Assembly (NCBI GenBank): GCA_002433025.1
Contig: DJGZ01000020.1
Span: 1-64,000 of the forward strand
Length of the DNA: 64,000 nucleotides
Origin: Bacteroidales bacterium UBA5833
GTDB lineage: Bacteria > Bacteroidota > Bacteroidia > Bacteroidales > Lentimicrobiaceae
Direction of reading: 5' to 3'
Position 1 is the first letter of the stretch, and every line of letters begins with the position of its first letter. A program made the translations under genes and the position numbers. Below the pieces are notes generated by a model. That model was not told the origin of the DNA and ran no database searches. It saw nothing but the letters and a program-made list of their open reading frames with translations. Below are positions 9,842 through 18,342 of the stretch, piece after piece.

Positions 9842-11491
9842 TTATTTGCTAATTTCCATGACTTTTTTCTCCAACTCAATCACATACAGCGTAAGCTCCT
9901 CAATTTTCTTAAGCAACAGCGCATTCATTTGTGCAACATCAATACCGCTTGCTTTAATTTCGTCCTCAGAGGGTATATCGGGCAGGTGTTGATTTTCTTT
10001 GATAAAGGTTTCAACTTCGGCTAGGGGCATTAGGCGGTAATCGTCTTTAAACACACAGTCCCACCAGCTTTGAGTATTCACCCTTACCAGGCTTGAAGTA
10101 ATCTCGCCGTTGACATAAAGGTTGGTTGATACATCAGGATTACCGAAATAGACATTGTTGTCGGCACGGATTGACATAACCTGCATATTTTGATTATGGA
10201 ATTCAATGCGCCCTTCTGTTCCTGTTGTATATAGCTTTATAGAACCTGCCTGGCTGCTGTTGTTTGATAACAGTATATAAGATCCGTCTGTTTCGCTGCT
10301 GTTGGCAAATATTTTAAAAGCTTGCCAATCTGTTCTACCGCCCTTAATATTACCGCTGCATAGCAGGTTACCTTTCAGGTCTAATGCTTCAGCAGGGGTT
10401 TGGGTGCCTATGCCAATTTTTTTTGTATTGTCAACGGTCACATTATTACCATTCTGCAGCCAGATACCTGTGTTAACAGAAGTCGGGTTTACCCATATTG
10501 CATTCCCATACTGGTCAGATTGAAGGATATAACCATTCATATATCCAGCCGCCAACTGAAGTTCTGTTGTTTTAATCTTTCCGACAACCTCAAGTGGGAC
10601 GGTTGGAGCAAAAGTACCAATACCAACCGGTCCATTAACTATAAGCCCTGCCATTCCGGGTGGTGTATGTGTGCTGAAACCAATTGAAACAGCACCTTCA
10701 ACCTGTAAAGCAGATAAAGGATTGTTTGTTCCTATTCCTACCTTCCCGAATATTGTAGTATTTACATCTAGTCTTTCGTTGCCAACCTGTAAATTACCAT
10801 TGAGAAAAGTTTTACCATTTTCCACATGAAGAAGAGCTTCTGGCCTATCTGTTCCGATTCCAAGTTTCCCATATATTATCGATACTATTGACCGCTCGCG
10901 ATTTCCTACAGTAAGGTCGCCATTAAGCAATGTACCACCTCCTTCTACATGAAATTTAGCCATAGGAGATCCAGTCCCAACACCAACATCACCTGAATTG
11001 CTTATAAAAATATTAAAGTTATTGCGTATGGTTGAAATAGAAGAAACCGGTCTGAAAAAATTCAGCCCACCAGTACTATATTGATCATCGTATTCAATGC
11101 CCCATTTACCATGAATCCAATTGTTGGCTGTAAGAACATTATCACTGAATAAAATGGCACCATTTCTAGAAGTTGGATTAATATCCGGTGTGGTTGAGGC
11201 TGTAGTTGTCCGGCATAGTAAAATATTTCCACCTTGCAGTTGAAGTTTTTGAACTGGTGCTGAAGTATTATAAAAGACACCGGTCGTTCCAGAAGTTATT
11301 CTCTTATATCCACTTAGATTTAACATGCCGGTATGATAGATTGTTCCGCTAATATTGTAATCTTTGGTTACATATTTGAAAAACTCCTGAGTATTTCCTG
11401 AAGGACTTAACAAAAACGGATCCTGCGCTATTGAAGTTTTACCAATTATTATCAGGAAACACATCATTAAAATAACAATTATAGATTTCAT
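9842..11491 (-). CDS. Tail-fibre-like repeat protein with C-terminal coiled coil
   Basis: This 549-residue exported protein has a signal peptide (about residues 1-22). From about residue 165 it contains tandem repeats built on G.(V/L)GIGT..P...L.VEG, alternating with NG(D/N)L.VGN, as in trimeric phage tail-fibre shafts and related Bacteroidetes surface proteins. The C-terminal 80 residues carry the usual end of these proteins: a WWD.VF motif, an HLPDIPS segment and a coiled coil (MNALLLKKIEELTLYVIELE). The coiled coil suggests trimerisation. It may be a surface fibre or adhesin. Gene order (lipoprotein, T9SS protein, this gene) suggests a joint surface assembly. No phage structural genes lie nearby, so a prophage origin is not supported. 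Confidence 0.75.
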   Translation of the reverse strand: MKSIIVILMMCFLIIIGKTSIAQDPFLLSPSGNTQEFFKYVTKDYNISGTIYHTGMLNLSGYKRITSGTTGVFYNTSAPVQKLQLQGGNILLCRTTTASTTPDINPTSRNGAILFSDNVLTANNWIHGKWGIEYDDQYSTGGLNFFRPVSSISTIRNNFNIFISNSGDVGVGTGSPMAKFHVEGGGTLLNGDLTVGNRERSIVSIIYGKLGIGTDRPEALLHVENGKTFLNGNLQVGNERLDVNTTIFGKVGIGTNNPLSALQVEGAVSIGFSTHTPPGMAGLIVNGPVGIGTFAPTVPLEVVGKIKTTELQLAAGYMNGYILQSDQYGNAIWVNPTSVNTGIWLQNGNNVTVDNTKKIGIGTQTPAEALDLKGNLLCSGNIKGGRTDWQAFKIFANSSETDGSYILLSNNSSQAGSIKLYTTGTEGRIEFHNQNMQVMSIRADNNVYFGNPDVSTNLYVNGEITSSLVRVNTQSWWDCVFKDDYRLMPLAEVETFIKENQHLPDIPSEDEIKASGIDVAQMNALLLKKIEELTLYVIELEKKVMEISK

Positions 11492-11556
11492 ACAATTTAG
11501 TGTTAGGTTCCTTATTTTTATTAATTTGGATTCACAAATTGAGATTTAACAATAGT

Positions 11557-13032
11557 TTATTGCTTAACCCATTTCCCTTGTTCAATTGTTTTTCCTTGAT
11601 GGATTATTTTCCAGGGATATACTCCTTTCGGCAGGGAAGTAACATCTGATTGTTCATTTGTATTTTTAAGGATTTTGTGATTTACGAGCTGACCTGAAGT
11701 ATTATACAATCTGAATTCTGAACTGCATATCTGCGGACCGCTTTGTATTATAATGTTATCATTACCTGGATTAGGATAAACAATGGCCTGATGAGCAGTA
11801 ATTGTTGGCTTGTCATGAATTCCGGTAATCAACCCCAGGCTGTCCACTTTTATCATAATAACATCTAACATATTTTCAGGTCTAGAAGGCGTGTAAAACA
11901 TTCCGGCTAATATGCAACCACCATCTGACGTGGCATCCATGGTGCTTAGTGTATAACAGGCTGTATCACTGCCATAAAAGCAAGTCCAACGGCAATTAAG
12001 CAGTGAATCGTAGTTGCTAAGCATAATCACTTTTCGCATGCTTTCGTTACAACTATAAAAATCGCCGTTATCTTTTCCTGTACCTCCTGTATATATGCTG
12101 TTAACATTGGCAATGGACATGCATCTTTTCCATGCACTATAGTCAGGGACATCGCCAGTTGTGCCGGCATGGTTAAATGCAAGGGTATTTTCAATTGTAT
12201 CGAATTTGGAAATTGCCACATCATAATAATACGGCGATATGTAAACCATGCTTGTTAAGAAGTAGCTGTTATTATTGATCCTTTCGGTTGTCATATATAT
12301 ATCATGCCAGTTTGGAATCGGCCTGACTTCAACTAACAATAGGTTTTCGTCTAATTGCAGGATTTGTGATGCACTACTGTTGCCAGTATAAGATTCAAAG
12401 CCACTGACAAATGCCTTGTATTGCCCATTAATCCAATTTAGTGTCCTCATCTTAGTTGTCTGGGGATTACCATTTATAATGTAATTGGAATTTAGTGAGT
12501 CCCCTTCCTTTGTAATTTCAAGGAAAAATAATGAATGTAAATGGTTAGGGTCACCAGTAGTCAATGTTGAACCTATCAAAATATTACCCTCGTTATTTTC
12601 TACTAAGGCTATATTTGATGTAAATGGCCGATTTGTCATATATTTTTTTTCCCAGATTATTCTTAGTGAAGTATCTAATTTCATTAACCATATCTGGCAG
12701 TAAGGAAGATCGTTTGATTTATATCCACCGATTGTTAGAAACTCTGATTCATTTAATGGGAAGATACATTGGATGTCAGAGTATTGTCCAAATACTTCCG
12801 GAAAAGTTATTCCGCTTTGAATATTTCCACTACCATCCATCTTTAACAGTTTAGCGTACCTCCATATTGATAATTGATCATTGCTATACTTTTGCCCAAT
12901 GAAATAAGAAGAGCCAACCTGTTTAATGCATAAAGGAATCTCATCATTCTGATCTCCATATGTAGTTACGAAATAAGGTTGAGCATCTGCAATAAAGTGA
13001 ATTAAGAAAATCACTATTAATAGTTGCCTCAT
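11557..13032 (-). CDS. T9SS type A sorting-domain protein, paralogue of the gene at 26983-28473
   Basis: This 491-residue secreted protein has a signal peptide (about residues 1-17, ending ADAQ). A body of WD/propeller-like repeats follows, with recurring phrases such as TSDGGCILAGMFY. The C-terminal T9SS type A domain shows VYPNPGNDNI, FRLYNTSGQLV, LPKGVYPWKI and a final GKWVKQ. It lies 75 bp downstream of the 346-residue lipoprotein gene. The same lipoprotein-then-T9SS arrangement recurs at 25964-28473, where the T9SS protein has a matching size (496 residues), start pattern and end (GKWVKE). The two proteins appear to be diverged homologues. Function is unknown; a lipoprotein-partnered surface protein is inferred. 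Confidence 0.75.
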   Translation of the reverse strand: MRQLLIVIFLIHFIADAQPYFVTTYGDQNDEIPLCIKQVGSSYFIGQKYSNDQLSIWRYAKLLKMDGSGNIQSGITFPEVFGQYSDIQCIFPLNESEFLTIGGYKSNDLPYCQIWLMKLDTSLRIIWEKKYMTNRPFTSNIALVENNEGNILIGSTLTTGDPNHLHSLFFLEITKEGDSLNSNYIINGNPQTTKMRTLNWINGQYKAFVSGFESYTGNSSASQILQLDENLLLVEVRPIPNWHDIYMTTERINNNSYFLTSMVYISPYYYDVAISKFDTIENTLAFNHAGTTGDVPDYSAWKRCMSIANVNSIYTGGTGKDNGDFYSCNESMRKVIMLSNYDSLLNCRWTCFYGSDTACYTLSTMDATSDGGCILAGMFYTPSRPENMLDVIMIKVDSLGLITGIHDKPTITAHQAIVYPNPGNDNIIIQSGPQICSSEFRLYNTSGQLVNHKILKNTNEQSDVTSLPKGVYPWKIIHQGKTIEQGKWVKQ

Positions 13033-13107
13033 AGATCATTGGTATTTGGTATTATAGGGAGAAATAAAGTTTGTCTTGGTTTCTCCCCATTACAATGAGT
13101 TTAACAA

Positions 13108-14148
13108 TTACAATGGTTGTTTAGGGTCTGGGCTTAATCTAAGAATTCCATAATCTACAATGGCATTATGTTCGTAAATTGTGTAATCATCTTCATTGTC
13201 CTGATTTCCATACATATCAATAGAGATCAAACTGGAACCCACTGGTCGTATTCCTCCATGTTCAGTGTCGTTATATATCAATTCTTTGGTTTTGGTAAGG
13301 TAAAAATTAAGGTCGCCAGGAGGAATGCACCCGTCAGGGTTTGGATATTGGTTACTATTCCAGTATAGATGTGAATACCGGTAATTGTTAGGCTCACCAT
13401 TAAAAATTGGATAAAGAAGTGGATTAGTAATATATTTTGGACTTTCAGGATATGGTAATTCTTCATAATAATAATTGCCTTGTGGAACTCCCTTACAAGC
13501 CATAATTCTTTTCTGGGTTTCTTCTGCAGCATCGCTTTCCGGATGAGTTCCCCAATTAATACCACCACAAATACCTCCATTGCCATATTGTTTCCAATAT
13601 GACCAAGAATCAATTTCATTGAATACACAAAGCACTTGTATTGGCCCTCCATATGCAAATACGCCAGTTACTTTAAATATCAAACTTTCAGCTTGTATGC
13701 TATGTATTTTTACGGAAACAGACAAAAGTTGCTTGTTTTCTTCATTCTTGTTATAGTAAATTATTCTAAGATTATTTATTACTTCTTCATACTTTACGTA
13801 GACATCATTTTCTGGTATCTTACCATTAACCAAAGGAATGTTTACAAAGCAAGAGTCGGTAAATGTTTGTTCGGTCTCACGAGAGGCATCTCCATATGTG
13901 TAATTGGCTGCAGTACCTATGTACCATTTAGCGGAATCGATGGTCATTTCATAGCCGGATTTTAGACCGGATTCGCCACGAGCCTTGAAGCACTTTATTA
14001 AGGAAGATATTTTGTAATCACTACCTGGTATCTGTTCGCAGGAAGTTTTTGTTTGTACTTTCTCTTTGGCGCAACCAATTAGGAGTGTAAAAACGGATAA
14101 TATAATCAAAAACATTGCAATTTTAAGCATTTTAACTGTGCGTTTCAT
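13108..14148 (-). CDS. Uncharacterised lipoprotein, first gene of the island operon
   Basis: This 346-residue lipoprotein has a lipobox LLIGC with Cys26. No family name was recognised. It shares landmarks with the lipoprotein at 25964-26920: DSAKWY near residue 72, a CGG..WG.H.ESDAA.E.Q segment in the middle and a C-terminal CIPPGDLNFYL (DLNYFL in the other copy). Both are followed directly by a T9SS protein of about 490 residues. The gene lies 72 bp downstream of a predicted transcription start and heads the six-gene block. The conserved Cys, His, Asp and Glu in the middle could be structural or metal-binding, but that is speculation. Its likely location is the outer membrane or cell surface. 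Confidence 0.7.
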   Translation of the reverse strand: MKRTVKMLKIAMFLIILSVFTLLIGCAKEKVQTKTSCEQIPGSDYKISSLIKCFKARGESGLKSGYEMTIDSAKWYIGTAANYTYGDASRETEQTFTDSCFVNIPLVNGKIPENDVYVKYEEVINNLRIIYYNKNEENKQLLSVSVKIHSIQAESLIFKVTGVFAYGGPIQVLCVFNEIDSWSYWKQYGNGGICGGINWGTHPESDAAEETQKRIMACKGVPQGNYYYEELPYPESPKYITNPLLYPIFNGEPNNYRYSHLYWNSNQYPNPDGCIPPGDLNFYLTKTKELIYNDTEHGGIRPVGSSLISIDMYGNQDNEDDYTIYEHNAIVDYGILRLSPDPKQPL

Positions 14149-14226
14149 GGTTCCTTGTTTTGAGAATTGTTAAATAATATATTGTCTTTAAAATGAAAAA
14201 TGCTAAATATTATATAATTCGTGTCA

Positions 14227-14260
14227 CAAACTTACAATAAATAAATATGTAAAATGCAAA
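14227..14260 (-). promoter_or_regulatory. Putative promoter of the six-gene island
   Basis: On the minus strand, TTTG (14260-14257) is followed after 22 bp by TAAGTTTG (14234-14227). This is a good match to the Bacteroidetes -33/-7 promoter with allowed spacing. It would give a leader of about 70 nt before the lipoprotein start at 14148. A run of ten C on the minus strand ends 2 bp upstream of the -33 box. Confidence 0.6.
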
Positions 14261-14262
14261 TC

Positions 14263-14272
14263 GGGGGGGGGG
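14263..14272. repeat. Ten-base G:C homopolymer next to the island promoter
   Basis: Ten consecutive G on the plus strand sit in otherwise AT-rich DNA, 2 bp from the -33 element of the predicted island promoter. Such runs are prone to slippage and in other bacteria cause phase variation when they lie in promoters. The run length could also be a sequencing or assembly uncertainty. Confidence 0.7.
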
Positions 14273-14365
14273 TAAGTTATTAACAAGTTATCAACAATTA
14301 TCGGTGTTTCGTGTAGGCAATATTTCATAAAGCGTAAATGATAAAATTAATCAATACCCGTTGCC

Positions 14366-14606
14366 GGCCATTGAAACCCGGTGCAGCGTGGCCCGTTCGG
14401 CCAACACAGGTATATCATGTTTTGTAAACCAGCGGGGCGATATACTGCAACCCACCCCCTACTGGGAAACCGCAGTAATCAGGCAGGAAATAAACGCCAA
14501 TGATAAAATTACCTTTTATGTGCGCTATGGCGATTATATTGCCCGTGGCCCGGTGCTGGGATTGGTGTTGTTGTTACTGATTGCGGTAACTCAGAGGAGG
14601 AAGTGA
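14366..14606 (+). pseudogene. lnt: Truncated 3' copy of lnt
   Basis: This fragment encodes only the last 80 or so residues of Lnt, starting at AIETRCSVARSANTG. It lacks the membrane domain and the whole catalytic triad, so it cannot be functional. It matches 1586-1804 at about 95%. By eye four residues differ in the shared part (Arg to Cys, Lys to Glu, Leu to Phe, Ser to Pro) and most other changes are silent. The final residues (AVTQRRK) differ from those of the intact gene (AVSGRLQGKK). It is read as the chromosome's older lnt 3' end displaced by an insertion, or as the distal product of an ectopic duplication. Confidence 0.85.
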
Positions 14607-15294
14607 GAATTTAAGGATGAGATGATGAGAGGATTTGAGGATTAGCTGATTAGTTGATTAGTTAATGTATCGCTGTGCAAGGTGTGAATTTTCATCGCGC
14701 TGTGGAATGAAGCAATATGATAAAGCTGATCCTGTTAGCTTAATACAATAAATACAGATATGTATATTGATGAAAATAAGGACTTCAAAAAGTTCCAAAA
14801 GTAAAAAGTGGATTAGACATCAAACGGTTGTCCGAATTCCCACCACTATTGGCTGGGGAAGCCTAATCCGCATTCTTCATTCCAAAATCCGAAATCTCTC
14901 GTCCCTCGTCCCGGTCCCTGAGCGCGCACCCTGAGCATTTACTTTGAGCGAAGCCGAAGGGGAGTCGAAGGGGAGCCGAAGGGTCGCCCCTCGTCCCGGT
15001 CCCTGAGCGGTGGTTGTTGAGCGCAGCCGAAACAAGTCGAAGGGCCGTCCCTCGTCCCCCCTTCCCGCAATCGTTTGCAAAAAATTCCCCATACAATACA
15101 TCTATATTGGTAAATATGATTACCTTAGCGGCTGTAAGGCCACAGAGGCCTGCCCTTTTTCTTCGGCAAATCAGGGTATAGAATATCATGACCAAATGCA
15201 ATAAAACCATGAAAAAGGCTGAACACATTGTTCAGTTTTCTTGTTTATCAGGCATTTCAGGTATTTTATCAAAAAATTAACAAATTTCCCGGCT
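14607..15294. other. Repeat-rich intergenic region
   Basis: No credible gene is seen. The left part holds GATTAG-type low-complexity sequence (about 14640-14665). A long-range inverted repeat (GGATTAG at 14810-14816 and CTAATCC at 14863-14869) follows, then a block of GGGAC/GTCCC repeats (14898-15064) related to 29177-29333. The last 200 bp lead into the acyl-CoA dehydrogenase gene without a clear -7 box. Confidence 0.6.
14898..15064. repeat. Interspersed repeat family A, copy 1
   Basis: GC-rich repeated units of the type CTCGTCCCGGTCCCTGAGC and GAAGGGGAG. The 60 bp at 14985-15044 match the reverse complement of 29273-29332 with about four mismatches. The arrangement resembles non-autonomous palindromic intergenic repeats. 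Confidence 0.75.
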
Positions 15295-16440
15295 ATGAAT
15301 TTTGAATTTTCGGAAGAGCAGTTGATGATTCAGCAGGCTGCCCGCGATTATGCCCAGCGCGAACTGATTAAAGACGTGATTGAGCGCGACACTCACGCCA
15401 TTTATCCCACCGAACATGTGAAAGCCCTGTCGGAACTGGGTTTTATGGGTATGCTGGTGGACCCGGAATACGATGGGGGCGGTATGGATACCGTTTCGTA
15501 TGTGCTGGCCATGGAAGAAATTTCAAAGGTTGACTCTTCGGTAAGCGTGATTATGTCGGTAAACAATTCCTTAGTCTGTTACGGAATTGAAAAATTCGGC
15601 ACCGAAGCGCAAAAGGAAAAATTCCTGAAACCGTTGGCACGCGGAGAAAAAATCGGCGCCTTTTTGCTTTCGGAACCCGAAGCCGGATCGGATGCCACCT
15701 CACAACGCACCACGGCCGAAGACAAGGGGGATTATTACCTGCTCAACGGAACTAAAAACTGGATTACCAACGGAAATACTGCCGGCACTTACCTGGTGAT
15801 TGCCCAAACCCATCCCGAAAAGGGGCACAAGGGAATCAATGTGCTGATTGTTGACCGCCATTCGCCCGGTATAAGCGTTGGCCCGCATGAAGACAAAATG
15901 GGCATGCGCAGCTCCGACACCCATTCCGTCATGTTCAACGATGTAAAGGTACCTAAAGAAAACCGCATCGGTGAAGATGGCTTTGGGTTTAAGTTCGCCA
16001 TGAAAACCCTGGAGGGCGGCAGAATCGGCATTGCAGCCCAGGCCCTGGGTATCGCCTCAGGGGCGTTTGAACGGGCGGTTAAATATTCCAAAGAAAGAAA
16101 AGCATTCGGAACCGAAATTGCCAACCATCAGTCGGTAGCCTTTAAACTGGCAGATATGGCCGTGAAGATCGAAAATGCCCGCAACCTGTGCCTGAAGGCT
16201 GCCTGGCTGAAAGATCAGGGTAAACCTTACGGTTACGCCAGCGCCATGGCCAAATATTATGCCGCCGAAATTGCGATGGAAGTCACCACCGAGGCCGTTC
16301 AGATTCACGGTGGATACGGCTATGTGAAAGAGTATCACGTAGAACGCCTGATGCGTGAAGCCAAACTCACCCAGATTTACGAAGGAACCTCCGAAATTCA
16401 GCAAATCGTTATCTCACGGCAAGTCCTCAGTGAATTTTAG
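15295..16440 (+). CDS. Acyl-CoA dehydrogenase (short-chain/butyryl-CoA type)
   Basis: This FAD enzyme oxidises acyl-CoA to enoyl-CoA, passing electrons to electron-transfer flavoprotein. The start is set at ATG 15295 (MNFEFSEEQLMIQQAARDYA, the typical family N-terminus) rather than an in-frame upstream TTG; this gives 381 residues, the usual length. Family signatures are clear: LSEPEAGSDATS and NGTKNWITNG in the middle domain, and IHGGYGYVKEYHVERLMREA followed by IYEGTSEIQ at the C-terminus. The Glu in the IYEGTSEIQ segment is the usual catalytic base of short-chain enzymes. The etfB and etfA genes follow within 90 bp and encode its electron acceptor, so the three likely form an operon for butyryl-CoA metabolism. 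A 44-bp repeat abuts the stop codon. Confidence 0.93.
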   Translation: MNFEFSEEQLMIQQAARDYAQRELIKDVIERDTHAIYPTEHVKALSELGFMGMLVDPEYDGGGMDTVSYVLAMEEISKVDSSVSVIMSVNNSLVCYGIEKFGTEAQKEKFLKPLARGEKIGAFLLSEPEAGSDATSQRTTAEDKGDYYLLNGTKNWITNGNTAGTYLVIAQTHPEKGHKGINVLIVDRHSPGISVGPHEDKMGMRSSDTHSVMFNDVKVPKENRIGEDGFGFKFAMKTLEGGRIGIAAQALGIASGAFERAVKYSKERKAFGTEIANHQSVAFKLADMAVKIENARNLCLKAAWLKDQGKPYGYASAMAKYYAAEIAMEVTTEAVQIHGGYGYVKEYHVERLMREAKLTQIYEGTSEIQQIVISRQVLSEF

Positions 16441-16441
16441 A

Positions 16442-16485
16442 TTGCGGATTACCTTCGGTGAGCTCACTTCGTTCGGTTGCGGATT
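16442..16485 (+). repeat. Interspersed repeat family B, copy 1
   Basis: A 44-bp unit beginning TTGCGGATTACCTTCGGTGA and ending CTTCGTTCGGTTGCGGATT lies directly after the acyl-CoA dehydrogenase stop codon. The second copy is at 29407-29450 with about four mismatches, all in the centre. The centre of this copy is the palindrome GTGAGCTCAC. Confidence 0.75.
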
Positions 16486-16529
16486 GCGGATTTATCCTCA
16501 AATCAACTAATTAACTAATCATCTAATCA

Positions 16530-17279
16530 ATGAACATCCTTGTTTGTATAAGCAATGTTCCCGACACCACCACCCGCATCAAGTACAGTGCGGATATGAA
16601 ATCGGTGGATTATTCGGGCGTGCAGTGGATCATCAATCCCTGGGACGAACTTGCCCTTACCCGTGCCATTGAGCTGAAAGAGGCCCATCCTGCACTGGTT
16701 CAGAAAATAACCGTAATAACAGCCGGTGGCGCCGATGCCGAGCCTACCCTGCGCAAAGCCCTGGCCTGCGGTGCCGACGACGCCATAAGGGTGGATGCTC
16801 CGGGTGGCGATTCTCTATTTACTGCAACTCAATTAGCTCATGCCGTTAAAGGGGAACCTTTTGATGTAATCCTCTGTGGCATTGAGTCGAGCGACTACAA
16901 CGGATCGGCCGTGGGTGGAATGCTTGCCGAATTGCTGGATTACAATTCTGTTTCAGCAGTCAGTTCGCTCAACCTCGAAGGAAACAGCGTTAAAGTAACC
17001 CGCGAAATTGACGGCGGCAAGCAGAGCATAGAAACCTCAGCACCGGTAGTTCTGATTGTACAGAAAGGAATTGCCATCAACCCGAGAATCCCTTCGATGC
17101 GCGGAATTATGACCGCCCGCACCAAACCCCTGAAAGTGGTGGCTGCAGCTGCTGCGTCTCCGGGCAGTAAGGTCGTCGGTTACCAGGCGCCTCCGCAGAA
17201 ATCGGCCTGCAAAATGATTGACCCGGAAAATATAGATGAACTCGTTCACCTGCTGCACACCGAAGCAAGGGTTATTTAA
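16530..17279 (+). CDS. etfB: Electron transfer flavoprotein, beta subunit
   Basis: EtfB forms a heterodimer with EtfA that carries electrons between acyl-CoA dehydrogenase and other carriers. The 249-residue protein starts MNILVCISNVPDTTTRIKYS and shows the family features INPWDELALTRAIELKE and GIESSDYNGSAVGGMLAELL. Near the C-terminus is the signature region PRIPSMRGIMTARTKPLKV. Length is normal. It follows the acyl-CoA dehydrogenase gene by 89 bp and is followed by etfA after 21 bp. In anaerobes such Etf pairs may bifurcate electrons; whether this one does cannot be judged by eye. Confidence 0.93.
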   Translation: MNILVCISNVPDTTTRIKYSADMKSVDYSGVQWIINPWDELALTRAIELKEAHPALVQKITVITAGGADAEPTLRKALACGADDAIRVDAPGGDSLFTATQLAHAVKGEPFDVILCGIESSDYNGSAVGGMLAELLDYNSVSAVSSLNLEGNSVKVTREIDGGKQSIETSAPVVLIVQKGIAINPRIPSMRGIMTARTKPLKVVAAAAASPGSKVVGYQAPPQKSACKMIDPENIDELVHLLHTEARVI

Positions 17280-17300
17280 CCAACTTTAAATCAATACGAT

Positions 17301-18263
17301 ATGTCAGTACTCGTTTATATAGAAAACCGGAATGGCAAGTTCAAGAAGAGCACTTACGAAATAGTTTCATACGGCAAACGTTTGGCCAACGGATTGGGTA
17401 GCAGCCTTACCCTACTTTCCATAGGCAGGGTGGCTGAAGATGAATTAAAAAACCTTGGAGCCTATGGTGCCGGAAAAATACTTTCGGCAGAAACCGATGC
17501 TCCGCTTGACGATAAGGCTTATGCATCACTGATTGCCTCTGCTGCTCAAAACAGCGGGGCAACACTGGTTGTAATGGCCCACAACGTTACCGGAAAAGCC
17601 CTCGCGCCCCGCGTTGCCGTGCGCCTGAATGCCGGACTGGTGAGCGCTGTTAACGGATTGCCGGTTTCTTATCAGCCGTTTGTGGTAAGCAAAAAAGCCT
17701 TTTCGGGAAAGTCGCTGATGCAGGCTGAGATTACTTCCGATATTAAAGTCATCACCCTTTCGCAGAATACCGCCGGGATTGAAACTTTTGCCGGAGAAGC
17801 ACTGATCGAAAAAATAGATACTTCCTCCATGACCAGCGGTACAAAGGTGGTGTCAACCGAGGTGCAAACCGGAAAAATATTGCTGAGTGAAGCCGATGTG
17901 GTGGTATCCGGAGGCCGTGGAATGCGCAGCGCCGACAACTGGAAACCCCTGGAAGAACTTGCAGGGGTGCTGGGTGCGGCTACCGCCTGTTCCAGGCCGG
18001 TTTCCGACGAGGGGTGGCGTCCGCATCACGAGCATGTGGGACAAACCGGTAAAGTGGTTGCCCCCAATCTTTATTTTGCGCTCGGAATATCAGGAGCCAT
18101 TCAGCACCTGGCCGGCATCAGTTCATCGAAGGTGATCGTTGCCGTGAACAAAGATCCCGAAGCGCCCATTTTTTCCGCTGCCGACTATGGTATCGTTGGC
18201 GACCTGCAAACGGTGCTTCCAAAAATGACAGAAGCGTTCAGAAAGCTTAAAGCCTCATCATAG
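17301..18263 (+). CDS. etfA: Electron transfer flavoprotein, alpha subunit
   Basis: EtfA binds the FAD that accepts electrons from the acyl-CoA dehydrogenase. The 320-residue protein has the N-terminal nucleotide-binding-like domain and a C-terminal FAD domain with the characteristic series VVSGGRGM, then VGQTGKVVAPNLYFALGISGAIQHLAG and AVNKDPEAPIFSAADYGIVGD in two stretches. These are diagnostic for EtfA. It is the last gene of the acyl-CoA dehydrogenase-etfBA cluster and is closed by a strong hairpin terminator 22 bp after the stop. Confidence 0.95.
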   Translation: MSVLVYIENRNGKFKKSTYEIVSYGKRLANGLGSSLTLLSIGRVAEDELKNLGAYGAGKILSAETDAPLDDKAYASLIASAAQNSGATLVVMAHNVTGKALAPRVAVRLNAGLVSAVNGLPVSYQPFVVSKKAFSGKSLMQAEITSDIKVITLSQNTAGIETFAGEALIEKIDTSSMTSGTKVVSTEVQTGKILLSEADVVVSGGRGMRSADNWKPLEELAGVLGAATACSRPVSDEGWRPHHEHVGQTGKVVAPNLYFALGISGAIQHLAGISSSKVIVAVNKDPEAPIFSAADYGIVGDLQTVLPKMTEAFRKLKASS

Positions 18264-18284
18264 AACTGCGTTGTACAAGAAATC

Positions 18285-18319
18285 AAAACCCCGGCACAAT
18301 TTTGCGCCGGGGTTTTTTT
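18285..18319 (+). terminator. Rho-independent terminator after etfA
   Basis: The stem CCCCGGC (18289-18295) pairs with GCCGGGG (18306-18312), extended by AAAA/TTTT, and is followed by seven T. It also faces the convergent PKD gene, so it may work in both directions. Confidence 0.85.
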
Positions 18320-18342
18320 GGTATCAATCATCTATGGTTAGA

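Noticed and set aside
13278..13658. 126-codon open frame within the island lipoprotein gene
   Set aside because: Out-of-frame overlap on the same strand with low-complexity hydrophobic content; no signal of its own.
1915..14148. Prophage interpretation of the block because of the tail-fibre-like gene
   Set aside because: No capsid, portal, terminase, integrase or lysis genes; all products have signal peptides or lipoboxes.
14863..15228. 121-codon minus-strand open frame in the repeat region
   Set aside because: Its codons come from the GGGAC/GTCCC repeats; composition is repetitive and no homologous protein pattern is seen.
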